In this document: positions 6,719 through 14,940 of the stretch, in pieces | Layout of the letters: each line of letters starts with the position of its first letter | Position numbering within the stretch: position 1 is the stretch's first letter | IMG/VR virus record: IMGVR_UViG_3300037862_000257 | Span: 1-40,925 of that record | Reading direction: 5' to 3' (one strand) | DNA: 40,925 nucleotides | Origin: a virus | Translations under genes and position numbers: made by a program | The notes under the pieces: generated by a model | What the model was told of the DNA's origin: nothing | Seen by the model: only the letters and a program-made list of their open reading frames with translations | Database searches by the model: none

Positions 6719-7288
6719 TTAGGCCACCCGGTAGGTACGCTCTCCACCCTGGGTTTTGTCTGAGGTGATGCTGAGCCCCAGTTTCTTTTTGAACGCTCCG
6801 GCAAAGGTGCCGCGCACGGTGTGTGCTTGCCAGCTGGTTGCCTCGCAGATTTGCGCAATGGTTGCGCCCTCGGGGCGTTTAAGCATGCTGATCACGGTGG
6901 CCTGCTTGCTGTTCTCGCGGGTGCGGGGCTTCTGCTCTGTGGCCACCACAGTCACTGTTGTTGTCGCTGTCGCCGCCGTTGCGGGTTCGACCTCTTGCGG
7001 TTGCGTCCAGGAGGCCTCGGCTGCGGCCACGTCGGCCTCGATGTCAGGGATTGGTGTGACAGGCGCAGCACCTGGCCGGGCGAAGCCAAGGGCATCGTAG
7101 CCCTCTGCTGCGACCATCCAGTCGTTGCCCGACGGGGTGATCAGTGCGCGGTTGATAAGCCCGTCGAGCACCTTCTTGCGCGCGCCACCCTTGACACTCT
7201 CGGGGAACCAGTCAATGCGCCCGTCGTTGTGGTCCAGCGCATGTTGCAGGACTTTGGTTTGGGTTGCGGTGAGTTGGGTGGTGGTCAT
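6719..7288 (-). CDS. DUF3489 domain protein
   Basis: This 189-residue protein starts at the ATG with CAT at 7286-7288. The C-terminal 65 residues match the DUF3489 helix-turn-helix-like family, with ENSKQATVISMLKRPEGATI, TSWQAHTVRGTFAG, a KKKLGL segment and a closing ERTYRVA. The N-terminal part (TQTKVLQHALDHNDGRIDWFPESVKGG, read as two adjacent blocks) looks like a second small helical domain. A Glu/Ala/Thr-rich linker (about 80-125) connects them. DUF3489 proteins are probably DNA-binding and common on mobile elements, so a regulatory role is plausible. It follows the 79-residue gene after 55 bases without its own element copy, so the two probably share a transcript. Confidence 0.8.
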   Translation of the reverse strand: MTTTQLTATQTKVLQHALDHNDGRIDWFPESVKGGARKKVLDGLINRALITPSGNDWMVAAEGYDALGFARPGAAPVTPIPDIEADVAAAEASWTQPQEVEPATAATATTTVTVVATEQKPRTRENSKQATVISMLKRPEGATIAQICEATSWQAHTVRGTFAGAFKKKLGLSITSDKTQGGERTYRVA

Positions 7289-7343
7289 GATTTTTTCTCG
7301 GGTTGGGGTTGTGTTGAAAAAGGTGTGTTGCTTTGGGTGGTGT

Positions 7344-7583
7344 TTAGTCTTCCCAGACTTGTGCGCCGTCCAGGGTGATCCAAAGGCGGGCGTCGTCGCA
7401 GGTGGCCATCTCGCGCACCGCCAGGCCTGTCTTGTGGTTGGTGCCAGCCTTGTGCGTGTAGCTGTAGGTTTTGCCGTCGTGCTCAATCATCAAGGGGCCG
7501 ACTTGGTCAAAGGCCACTTTGATCTGCATCTCGCCGCGTGTGCGGTGGTTGGTGTCTGTGACTTGGGCGTTGATGGTGTTCAT
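7344..7583 (-). CDS. accessory protein, 79 aa, unknown function
   Basis: This 79-residue soluble protein is the first gene of the minus-strand cluster. It is beta-rich and polar (IKVAFDQVGPLMIEHDGKTY, then HKAGTNHKTGLAVREM) and ends in the acidic WED. I recognise no family. The ATG at 7583 is the first possible start: the frame upstream is closed by a TGA directly before the element core. Copy 3 of the 41-bp element lies 22 bases upstream. Confidence 0.6.
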   Translation of the reverse strand: MNTINAQVTDTNHRTRGEMQIKVAFDQVGPLMIEHDGKTYSYTHKAGTNHKTGLAVREMATCDDARLWITLDGAQVWED

Positions 7584-7605
7584 TTGCTTGTCCGTTTGGT
7601 GTGTT

Positions 7606-7646
7606 GCGATGCCTCTAGTAACGCGCTGTCTGCTTGTAAAGCCAAG
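7606..7646 (-). promoter_or_regulatory. 41-bp cluster element, copy 3
   Basis: Minus strand: CTTGGCTT, nine bases, ACAGCGCGTT, ACTAGAGGCATCGC. It ends 22 bases before the start codon at 7583. It lies in the divergent space between this cluster and the terminase small subunit gene and probably drives the minus-strand cluster. An in-frame TGA directly before the core shows the element is not a translated N-terminal extension here. Confidence 0.6.
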
Positions 7647-7773
7647 TCAATTTCGAACAATTTTTGAATCTTTTTTTGCTTCAAACCAACAAAGCAATCG
7701 TCTGCAACTTTGCATCTCTGCCTGATGCCACCGACGCAATGCGCATCCTTCATGAAAACCACATACCTACCCC

Positions 7774-8385
7774 ATGGGACTATCGATTCGCGCCTACGCC
7801 CGTCATCGCGGGGTCACAGATACCGCCGTCCATAAGGCCATCCGAAGCGGACGCATAACGCCAGAGCCTGATGGCACGGTCGACGCAAACCGCGTCGACC
7901 TGGAGTGGGATCGCAACACGGACTCGCCAAGACTGGGAACCAAGCAAAAGGCGGTAACCGTCAAATTTCCACAGGGCGACGTATCCGCTGCTGGAGTGGC
8001 ATCGGGTTCGACGGAAGACCCCATCGGATCCGGCGCTTCAGCTAGCCAAAGCAGCAATTCAGGTGGCAGCAACGGCGGCGGCGGCGGCGGTGGTGGTACA
8101 TCGCTCTTACAGGCGCGCACGGTCAATGAAGTGGTCAAGGCGCAAACCAACAAGGTGCGCCTGGCCAGGCTTAAGGGTGAATTGGTGGATCGGCCGCAGG
8201 CCATCGCCCATGTATTCAAGTTGGCAAGGTCTGAGCGCGATGCGTGGCTGAACTGGCCCGCACGCGTATCGGCGGAGATGGCGGTCAAGTTAGGCATCGA
8301 GCCTCATCCGATGCACGTCGCGCTGGAAAACGCGGTGCGTGAGCACTTGCAGGAGCTCGGCGACCTGCGACCACGAGTGGACTGA
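7774..8385 (+). CDS. terminase small subunit
   Basis: This 203-residue protein is the DNA-recognition subunit of the packaging terminase, comparable to lambda gpNu1. The N-terminal 40 residues are a winged helix-turn-helix (LSIRAYARHRGVTDTAVHKA, then the SGRITP wing). A low-complexity linker of Ser and Gly follows, with eight consecutive Gly at about 102-109. The C-terminal helical part (about 115-203) should carry oligomerisation and large-subunit contacts. The stop is one base before the ATG of the large subunit, the usual pairing. The start has no strong ribosome binding site, but no better in-frame start exists. Confidence 0.85.
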   Translation: MGLSIRAYARHRGVTDTAVHKAIRSGRITPEPDGTVDANRVDLEWDRNTDSPRLGTKQKAVTVKFPQGDVSAAGVASGSTEDPIGSGASASQSSNSGGSNGGGGGGGGTSLLQARTVNEVVKAQTNKVRLARLKGELVDRPQAIAHVFKLARSERDAWLNWPARVSAEMAVKLGIEPHPMHVALENAVREHLQELGDLRPRVD

Positions 8386-8386
8386 A

Positions 8387-10417
8387 ATGCAATCAAGTAC
8401 GACTGATCATTACGAAGGTGCCGTTGAGATTGATCGAGCCTGGTGCGATGGCCTGACGCCCGACCCGCTGCTGTCGGTATCAGAGTGGGCAGACCGGCAC
8501 CGCATGCTGTCAAGCAAAGCGTCGGCTGAGCCGGGTCGCTGGCGCACCAGCCGCACGCCGTACCTCAAAGACATCATGGACTGCCTGTCTCCTGCCTCGC
8601 CGGTGGAACGGGTGGTGCTCATGGCGGGCGCACAGTTGGGTAAAACAGAGTGCGGTAATAACTGGATCGGCTACGTCATCCACCACGCCCCGGGACCCAT
8701 GATGGCGGTCTCGCCCACGGTGGACATGGCCAAACGTAATTCAAAGCAGCGCATTGACCCACTGATCGAAGAGTCGCCGGTGCTGGCCGAACTGATCGCA
8801 CCGGCACGCAGTCGGGATGCGGGCAACACCATCCTGGCCAAGGAATTCAGGGGCGGCGTGCTGGTGATGACAGGCGCGAACTCCGCAGTGGGCTTGCGCT
8901 CGATGCCGGTTCGCTACCTGTTTTTGGATGAGGTGGACGGCTATCCGCTGGATGTGGAAGGCGAAGGCGATGCGATCTCGCTGGCCGAAGCCAGAACGCG
9001 AACCTTTTCCCGGCGCAAGATCTTCATTGTGTCGACCCCGACCATCTCGGGTGTGTCGGCGATTGAGCGCGAGTACGAGGCATCCGACCAGCGTCGCTAC
9101 TTTGTACCCTGTCCGCATTGTGAGCACCGGCAGTGGCTGCGGTTCGAGCAGTTGCGCTGGCAGCGAGGGCCCGAGGGCTCCAAACCTGAGACGGCTGCCT
9201 ATGTTTGCGAATCTTGTGAGCAACCCATCCCCGAGCACCATAAAAGCTGGATGCTAGAAAACGGTCGCTGGCAGGCCACTGCACCGCAGAACACGGGCAA
9301 GACGGTGGGATTCCATCTGTCGAGCCTGTACAGCCCGGTCGGTTGGCGCAGTTGGAAAGAGATCGCAGGAGCTTGGGAAAGTGCGATTAGCAAAGAGACG
9401 GGCTCCACCGGGGCCATCAAGACGTTCAAGAACACCGAATTGGGTGAGACCTGGGTCGAAGAAGGCGAGGCACCGGACTGGCAGCGACTGCTGGAGCGCC
9501 GGGAAGATTACGCCGTTGGCACGATTCCCATGGGCGGCATGCTGCTGGTGGGCGGTGCCGACGTGCAGAAAGACCGCATTGAAGTTTCCATCTGGGCGTT
9601 TGGTCGAGGCAAGGAAGCCTGGTTGGTGGAGCACAGGGTGATCATGGGCGACACGGCACGCGCCGATGTTTGGACTGCTCTAGCCAGTTTGCTGGGTGAG
9701 TCCTGGACGCACGCATCTGGCGCGTTGGTACCGCTGGCGCGACTTGCCCTGGATACCGGCTACGCCACCCAGGAGGCGTATGCCTTTGTGCGCTCCTGCC
9801 GCGACCCCAGGCTGATGGCCATCAAGGGCGTGGCCCGGGGTGCTGCGCTGGTGGGCACACCGACGGCAGTGGATGCCACGGTTAACGGCAAACGCCTGCG
9901 CCGAGGTGTGAAGGTGTTCACGGTGGTGGGCTCTATTGCCAAGCTGGAGTTGTACAACAACCTGCGCAAGGGCTCCGACGTCGAAAGCGATGGCACCACG
10001 CCGCTGTATCCGACCGGGTTTGTGCATTTGCCCAAGGTCGATAGCGAATTTCTTCAGCAACTCTGCGCCGAGCAGTTGATCACCCGGCGCGACCGCAACG
10101 GCTTTGCCCAGCGCGAGTGGCAAAAGATGCGCGAGAGGAATGAGGCGCTGGACTGCTACGTGTACGCCCGAGCGGCGGGGGCAGCCAGCGGACTGGATAG
10201 GTTTGAGGAACGCCATTGGCAGGAACTGGAGCGGCAACTTCTCTCAGATCCAGATGGATTGAGGGTCACAAGAGTGCAGTTGCAGCCAAGCCCGGTTGTA
10301 CGAGAGACGCCAGATGCGCCATATAAGGCGGCATTTGCGGTCGCTTTGCCAGGCGAGGTAACGCCGCCTAAGACAACCGTACGCAGAGTGATCCGAAGCA
10401 GTTGGCTGCGGGGGTAG
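8387..10417 (+). CDS. terminase large subunit, GpA family
   Basis: This 676-residue protein is the packaging motor ATPase and DNA-cutting nuclease of the lambda GpA family. The ATPase half has a Walker A-type loop GAQLGKTE (81-88), Walker B YLFLDE (177-182) and coupling motif VSTPT (215-219). A CPHC motif at 242-245 and a later CESC pair suggest a zinc-binding insertion. The C-terminal nuclease region begins near GGADVQKDRIEVSIW, whose Asp is the expected metal ligand. Length matches GpA. I chose ATG 8387, directly after the small subunit stop, over upstream frame positions that overlap the small subunit gene. A strong terminator follows. Confidence 0.93.
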   Translation: MQSSTTDHYEGAVEIDRAWCDGLTPDPLLSVSEWADRHRMLSSKASAEPGRWRTSRTPYLKDIMDCLSPASPVERVVLMAGAQLGKTECGNNWIGYVIHHAPGPMMAVSPTVDMAKRNSKQRIDPLIEESPVLAELIAPARSRDAGNTILAKEFRGGVLVMTGANSAVGLRSMPVRYLFLDEVDGYPLDVEGEGDAISLAEARTRTFSRRKIFIVSTPTISGVSAIEREYEASDQRRYFVPCPHCEHRQWLRFEQLRWQRGPEGSKPETAAYVCESCEQPIPEHHKSWMLENGRWQATAPQNTGKTVGFHLSSLYSPVGWRSWKEIAGAWESAISKETGSTGAIKTFKNTELGETWVEEGEAPDWQRLLERREDYAVGTIPMGGMLLVGGADVQKDRIEVSIWAFGRGKEAWLVEHRVIMGDTARADVWTALASLLGESWTHASGALVPLARLALDTGYATQEAYAFVRSCRDPRLMAIKGVARGAALVGTPTAVDATVNGKRLRRGVKVFTVVGSIAKLELYNNLRKGSDVESDGTTPLYPTGFVHLPKVDSEFLQQLCAEQLITRRDRNGFAQREWQKMRERNEALDCYVYARAAGAASGLDRFEERHWQELERQLLSDPDGLRVTRVQLQPSPVVRETPDAPYKAAFAVALPGEVTPPKTTVRRVIRSSWLRG

Positions 10418-10446
10418 TCACAAATAGCGAGAAACAGTTTTTTGTC

Positions 10447-10471
10447 GAGCACCTTGAGTGCTCTTTTTTTT
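10447..10471 (+). terminator. rho-independent terminator after terL
   Basis: GAGCAC (10447-10452), loop CTTGA, GTGCTC (10458-10463), followed by eight T (10464-10471). This is a textbook intrinsic terminator lying between terL and the next gene. In lambda-like phages, head genes are normally one transcript at this point, so the terminator marks the left edge of an inserted block. Confidence 0.85.
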
Positions 10472-10500
10472 GTTCGTTTACCAAAAGTGAGACCATCCCT

Positions 10501-11007
10501 ATGAGTTTGCAAGTTCGCGTTGAATCCCTCGTCCTGCGCTTAGCCGCAGAGTTCAAGACCATCCATGGCGAGATCGGCACCTTGGCCAATCTGTCGACCT
10601 TGGATAAAACCAATCTGGTCTCTGCCATCAATGAGTTGCGCAGCCAAATCACGACGATGTCCGGTGCGACGTTTATCAACGATGCCAATGCTGCGGCAAC
10701 GGGCACGACCTTCTCGGCGTCCAAGATCACCGCACTGCTCGATGCACTCAAGGCCGATTTGCTCGGTGGTGCAGACGCGGCCTTTGACACGCTTAAAGAA
10801 CTTCAAACCGCCATCCTGAGCGACCAGACGGGAATCAGTGCATTGCTGGCAGCCGTTGACAAGCGGGTGCGCTTTGATGCGGCTCAGGCCCTCACGGCAC
10901 CCGAGCAGTTGCAGGCACGCCAGAACATGGGCGCTGTGGCATCTAGTGACATTGGCAATACGAACACTGACTTCGTTGCCATCTTCGATGCCGCGTTGAT
11001 CGCCTGA
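10501..11007 (+). CDS. tail-fibre-like protein, 168 aa
   Basis: This 168-residue protein resembles shaft and end segments of phage tail fibres. The N-terminal half is helical and probably coiled coil (ESLVLRLAAEFKTIHGEIG, LSTLDKTNLVSAINELRSQI). The C-terminal block (FDAAQALTAPEQLQARQNMG, then VASSDIGNTNTDFVAIFDAAL) is the repeat-like ending seen in many fibre proteins. It starts at ATG 10501, after a terminator. The next gene begins two bases after its stop. Fibre genes normally lie after the tape measure and tip genes, so this place between terL and gpW is unusual. The encoded protein could be a head fibre or decoration, or a moron-type insertion. Confidence 0.65.
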   Translation: MSLQVRVESLVLRLAAEFKTIHGEIGTLANLSTLDKTNLVSAINELRSQITTMSGATFINDANAAATGTTFSASKITALLDALKADLLGGADAAFDTLKELQTAILSDQTGISALLAAVDKRVRFDAAQALTAPEQLQARQNMGAVASSDIGNTNTDFVAIFDAALIA

Positions 11008-11009
11008 TC

Positions 11010-11402
11010 ATGAGTTTGAGCACGCGCTTAGCTGATCTGGCTGCTGCGGTGGCAACAGAGATTCGCTCACGTATCACCGCTGATCATCCGGGCGTTGCCA
11101 AGGCCTGGGTCTGCTTTGGCTATGTTGGCAATCAAGTCGTGGTGCGTAAGGCTTTCAACGTGCGAAGCGTTACTCGCACCTCCAAGGGCGTGTACCGGGT
11201 GACGTTTACCAACGCGATGCTAGATGCCAACTATTGCTGGAACGCATTCGCCCGAAACGAGGGAAGCGCATCCACGCTCAAGTTGGCCTCGGCGCGGGTG
11301 AGTGCTGACCTCAAAACGGCAACCTACGTCGATGTGATCTGTGCGTCTCAGGCAGGCACGTTCTCCGACACGACTGAGCTCAATTTGACCGTCTGGTGCT
11401 AA
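11010..11402 (+). CDS. tail-fibre C-terminal-type protein, 130 aa
   Basis: This 130-residue protein has the pattern of small beta-rich C-terminal domains of phage fibres: VAKAWVCFGYVGNQVVVRKA, then a block with VTRTSKGVYRVTFTNAMLDANY, then a closing beta stretch ending LNLTVWC. It starts two bases after the upstream fibre-like gene, so the two are probably translated together and may form one appendage. There is no signal peptide. The context suggests a virion-surface or host-interaction role; this is inference. Confidence 0.65.
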   Translation: MSLSTRLADLAAAVATEIRSRITADHPGVAKAWVCFGYVGNQVVVRKAFNVRSVTRTSKGVYRVTFTNAMLDANYCWNAFARNEGSASTLKLASARVSADLKTATYVDVICASQAGTFSDTTELNLTVWC

Positions 11403-11415
11403 GCAAGGAATACCC

Positions 11416-11637
11416 ATGGCCTACACCGAAGAACAAGTCAACGCCCTGCAGTCTGCCCTGGCTAAGGGCGAGCGCCGGGTCACCTTTGCTGATAAGACCG
11501 TCGAGTACCGCTCGGTTGACGAGCTACGCCTGGCCCTGCGCGAAGTGCAAAAGGGGCTGTTCTTGCAGTCCACCGCCACAGGTCTTTGGCCGCGTGCGCC
11601 CCGGCAAATCCATATCAACACGTCTAAGGGCACTTGA
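11416..11637 (+). CDS. head-tail joining protein gpW
   Basis: This 73-residue protein matches the lambda gpW family: small, helical, with AYTEEQVNALQSALAKGERR at the N-terminus and the conserved VEYRSVDELRLALREV in the middle. gpW completes the portal vertex after packaging and makes a site for tail attachment. The stop TGA shares one base with the following portal ATG (TGATG), which supports coupled translation. Confidence 0.9.
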   Translation: MAYTEEQVNALQSALAKGERRVTFADKTVEYRSVDELRLALREVQKGLFLQSTATGLWPRAPRQIHINTSKGT

Positions 11638-13145
11638 TGGGCTGGTTTAAAACAATTCGCAGAAAGCTTTTCACCAGCACACCCACCTATGACGGGATTG
11701 GCAGCGGCAGGAGAGCGATGGCTTGGTCTGTGGGCAACCCTGGGGCGGTGGCTGCCATGCTGTTCAACCAGAGCGAGCTTCGGGCTAAGAGCCGGGACTT
11801 GGTGCGCCGAAATGCCTGGGCCAATGCTGCGCTGGAGTCCTATGTGGCCAACGCCATCGGGACCGGCATCAAGCCGCAGTCCATGTTGACGGACTCCGTG
11901 CAGCGCGAGGCGGTCCAGACGCTATGGCGCAATTGGACGGTCGAAGCCGATGCAGCAGGTCTGACCGACTTTTACGGTCTGCAGGCGATGGCCTGTCGGG
12001 CCATGTTGGAGGGCGGTGAAGTGTTGCTGCGCCTGCGCTATCGCAGACCCGAAGATGCTTTGAGCGTTGGGCTACAAATTCAGGTTCTGGAGCCCGAGCA
12101 CCTGCCGGTGCAGATGAACTCAGTCGCCGAGAACGGCAATCTGATTCGGGCAGGTATTGAATTTGACCGCCTGGGCAAGCGTGTGGCTTACCACTTGTAC
12201 CGATCGCACCCCGAGGACGGAGCCCTCGCACCCATGTCGGGCAATGGTGACAACAGCACGGTGCGGGTCGATGCGAGCGAGATCATTCACATGTACCGGC
12301 CCTTGCGCCCAGGTCAGATACGCGGCGAGCCGTGGCTGGCGCGTGCGCTGATGAAGCTGCACGACCTGGATCAATATGACGATGCCGAACTGGTGCGCAA
12401 GAAGACTGCTGCGATGTTTGCGGGCTTTGTGACCCGGCTGGCACCCGAGGACAACCTGTTGGGCGAGGGACTGTCAAACCCCAATGGGGTGTCGATGGCA
12501 GGGATGGAGCCCGGCACCATGCAGATTCTGGAGCCTGGCGAAGACATCAAGTTCTCGCAACCTGCAGATGTCGGCGGTTCGTACTCGGAATTCCTGCGCA
12601 TGCAGTTTCGCGCGGTAGCAGCCGCCATGGGCGTGACCTATGAGCAACTCACCGGTGACCTCACCCAGGTCAACTACTCATCCATTCGCGCCGGTCTGCT
12701 GGAATTCAGACGGCGCGTGGAGTCCTTGCAGCATGGCGTGATCGTGCATCAGTTGTGCCGACCGATTTGGCAGGCCTGGATGGATCAGGCAGTGATTGAG
12801 GGTGCATTGAATCTTCCTGGGTACGCCAACGCAAAGACTGTGCGGCGCGACTACCAAGCCTGCAAATGGATACCGCAGGGTTGGCAGTGGGTGGATCCCT
12901 TGAAAGAAGCCGATGCGATGAAGGCCGCGATTCGCTCGGGTCTGATGAGTCGCTCAGAAGCCATCTCGGCCAACGGCTATGACGCAGAAGACGTAGACCG
13001 GGAAATTGCTGCTGACAACGCGCGTGCCGATGGCCTGGGATTGATCTTTGACTCGGATCCGCGTCACGAGTTGTCGGCGTCGATTGCGGTGCCAGTACAG
13101 CCAATACAGGCTGCAGCCGACACCCCCGCTTTCCAAGGAAACTGA
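11637..13145 (+). CDS. portal protein, lambda family
   Basis: This 502-residue protein is the lambda gpB-type portal that forms the dodecameric DNA gateway of the capsid. Typical segments are SELRAKSRDLVRRNAWANAA near the N-terminus, ASEIIHMYRPLRPGQIRGEP in the middle, and FLRMQFRAVAAAMGVTYEQL near residue 330, where the family is most conserved. I use ATG 11637, not the TTG three bases earlier. It overlaps gpW by one base and is followed two bases later by the protease gene, as in lambda. Confidence 0.93.
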   Translation: MGWFKTIRRKLFTSTPTYDGIGSGRRAMAWSVGNPGAVAAMLFNQSELRAKSRDLVRRNAWANAALESYVANAIGTGIKPQSMLTDSVQREAVQTLWRNWTVEADAAGLTDFYGLQAMACRAMLEGGEVLLRLRYRRPEDALSVGLQIQVLEPEHLPVQMNSVAENGNLIRAGIEFDRLGKRVAYHLYRSHPEDGALAPMSGNGDNSTVRVDASEIIHMYRPLRPGQIRGEPWLARALMKLHDLDQYDDAELVRKKTAAMFAGFVTRLAPEDNLLGEGLSNPNGVSMAGMEPGTMQILEPGEDIKFSQPADVGGSYSEFLRMQFRAVAAAMGVTYEQLTGDLTQVNYSSIRAGLLEFRRRVESLQHGVIVHQLCRPIWQAWMDQAVIEGALNLPGYANAKTVRRDYQACKWIPQGWQWVDPLKEADAMKAAIRSGLMSRSEAISANGYDAEDVDREIAADNARADGLGLIFDSDPRHELSASIAVPVQPIQAAADTPAFQGN

Positions 13146-13147
13146 CC

Positions 13148-14509
13148 ATGCTGTTGCCACATTTGGCGTCTCGTCTTTACGGGACGCCGCTTCTGCTTGC
13201 CCGTACCAAACTCGACATCATCCTGGCCGTACTGGGTTCGCGTGTCGGCTGGCCGGAGCAACAAGCCGCCATGGCTCTGCCGCAGGCACGTGCATCTCCT
13301 CAAAGCTTGGCATCAAGCGCCGCAGGCATTGCTGTGGTGCCGGTGCATGGGTCACTGGTTCGCCGGTCAATGGCCATGGATGCGCAGTCCGGCATGACCT
13401 CCTACGGTGACATTGCCAGCATGCTCGACGAGGCCGCGCGCGACCCAGGGGTTGCGGGCATCTTGCTGGACATCGACTCGCCCGGTGGTGAAGCCGGTGG
13501 GGTGTTTGAGCTGAGTCGAAAAATTCGCGACATCAATGCGATCAAGCCCGTCTGGGCCGTTGCCAGTGATGGTGCGTACTCGGCGGCCTACGCCATTGCC
13601 AGCGCTGCATCCAGGGTGTTTGTCACCGAGACCGGCGGCGTGGGCTCCATCGGTGTGATTGCCATGCATGTGGATCAGTCTGCCCGCGATGCCAGAGAGG
13701 GTTATCGCTTCACTGCCATCTCCGCTGGTGACTTGAAGAACGACCTGTCACCCCACGAGCCGATCAACAAGGCGGCCATGACTCGGCTGCAGACGGAAGT
13801 CGATCGGCTCTACGGCCTGTTTGTCGATCACGTTGCCGCCATGCGCGGGCTCGACGTGAAGGCAATCCGCGCCACTGAAGCGGGTCTGTTCTTCGGGCCC
13901 GATGCGGTGCGCTCTGGATTGGCCGATGCGCTGGCCAGTCCGGATCAGGCCGTTGCCGAGTTCTCTGCCTACCTGTCAGTCCAGCGCATTCAGAAAAGCG
14001 CTTCCAGGGTAATTGCCACCACGGCCAGTGCAATGACCGCCACTTGTATTTCAAACCAGAAGGAGATTCACATGAATCAAGCCCCCGCTACAAACCCCGC
14101 TCCATCGGCACCGGTTGACACCACCACCGAAGACGAAGGCAAGCAGCCCAAAGTGCTGCCAGCACCCGTCGCTCCTGCTGCGCCCGTCACTCCCGTACAG
14201 GTTGATCCAGCCGTTGCCAACGACGCTATTACCGCTGCAAGTCACGCAGCAGGCCTGGCCGCCCGAGCCGAGGCGCTCACGATTGCTGAACTCTGCCAGC
14301 TTGCGGGCCAAAGCCAGCGGATCACCGGGTTCTTGGCACAGGGGGCAACCTCCACACAGGTGCGCCAGACCCTGCTGGCAGCCCGTGCGCAAAGCGAGGA
14401 GATCTCCTCGGTCATCCATCCCGATGCGGCCCTCAAGGCCAACCCAGGCAATGCCCACGATGCCGGTGCCCTGATGGCCGCCGTCAAACGACTCACCCAA
14501 AAACCGTAA
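13148..14509 (+). CDS. S49 prohead protease with C-terminal scaffold region
   Basis: This 453-residue protein is a gpC-type prohead protease of the S49/SppA family that matures the capsid shell. The catalytic region includes IAVVPVHGSL, LLDIDSPGGEAGG (107-119), the nucleophile Ser145 in GAYSAAYAIA, and the probable base Lys197 in SAGDLKNDL. After about residue 300 the protein changes to a Pro/Ala-rich linker and a helical part typical of scaffold proteins. That part can also be translated separately from the internal start at 14072. The gene lies between portal and decoration protein, as in lambda. Confidence 0.9.
   Translation: MLLPHLASRLYGTPLLLARTKLDIILAVLGSRVGWPEQQAAMALPQARASPQSLASSAAGIAVVPVHGSLVRRSMAMDAQSGMTSYGDIASMLDEAARDPGVAGILLDIDSPGGEAGGVFELSRKIRDINAIKPVWAVASDGAYSAAYAIASAASRVFVTETGGVGSIGVIAMHVDQSARDAREGYRFTAISAGDLKNDLSPHEPINKAAMTRLQTEVDRLYGLFVDHVAAMRGLDVKAIRATEAGLFFGPDAVRSGLADALASPDQAVAEFSAYLSVQRIQKSASRVIATTASAMTATCISNQKEIHMNQAPATNPAPSAPVDTTTEDEGKQPKVLPAPVAPAAPVTPVQVDPAVANDAITAASHAAGLAARAEALTIAELCQLAGQSQRITGFLAQGATSTQVRQTLLAARAQSEEISSVIHPDAALKANPGNAHDAGALMAAVKRLTQKP
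14072..14509 (+). CDS. nested scaffold protein (Nu3-like) from internal start
   Basis: Within the protease gene, in the same frame, ATG 14072 is preceded by AGAAGGAG at ideal spacing, a stronger ribosome binding site than most in this window. The resulting 145-residue product has a Pro/Ala/Thr-rich N-terminus followed by a helical part (AGLAARAEALTIAELCQLAG, AQGATSTQVRQTLLAARAQS). Lambda makes its scaffold gpNu3 in this way from the end of gene C. Separate expression here is inferred from that precedent and from the site. Confidence 0.7.
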   Translation: MNQAPATNPAPSAPVDTTTEDEGKQPKVLPAPVAPAAPVTPVQVDPAVANDAITAASHAAGLAARAEALTIAELCQLAGQSQRITGFLAQGATSTQVRQTLLAARAQSEEISSVIHPDAALKANPGNAHDAGALMAAVKRLTQKP

Positions 14510-14534
14510 ATCTCAAAACCCCAAGGACATCACC

Positions 14535-14915
14535 ATGAACGCCATCTCTGAATCCCCCAATCTGGGTGACTTGCTCAAGTACGAGGAAGACTGCCTGAAC
14601 TATTCCCGCGAAGTGGCCACGGTCGCTGCGGGCCAGAACCTGCGCTTGGGCGCGGTAGTCGGTCGCGACACCTTGAGCGGCAAGCTCAAAGCCCTTGATC
14701 CCGCTTCCACCGATGGGTCAGAGGTCCCGGTGGGCATCCTGCTGGGCAATGTCGATGCCAGCCTGATCGACGTGGACGACGCTTTGTTGCTCAACCGCCA
14801 TGCGGTGGTGGCCTCCAACGCCGTGATCTGGCCGGTTGAAATTTCCACCGCACAAAAGGCTACCGCGACTGCCTCCCTGGCAGCCATCGGCATCTTGATT
14901 CGTCAGTCGGCCTGA
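14535..14915 (+). CDS. head decoration protein gpD family
   Basis: This 126-residue protein matches the lambda gpD-type capsid-stabilising trimer. It has the conserved run of small residues and beta strands: GQNLRLGAVVGRDTLSGKLK, then PVGILLGNVDASL, then an AVVASNAVIWP strand. The N-terminal arm (EEDCLNYSREVATVA) would contact the capsid surface. AAGGACATCACC precedes the ATG. It lies directly before the major capsid gene, the standard order. Confidence 0.88.
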   Translation: MNAISESPNLGDLLKYEEDCLNYSREVATVAAGQNLRLGAVVGRDTLSGKLKALDPASTDGSEVPVGILLGNVDASLIDVDDALLLNRHAVVASNAVIWPVEISTAQKATATASLAAIGILIRQSA

Positions 14916-14940
14916 TCCCCACTTTTTAGGAATTCCCACC

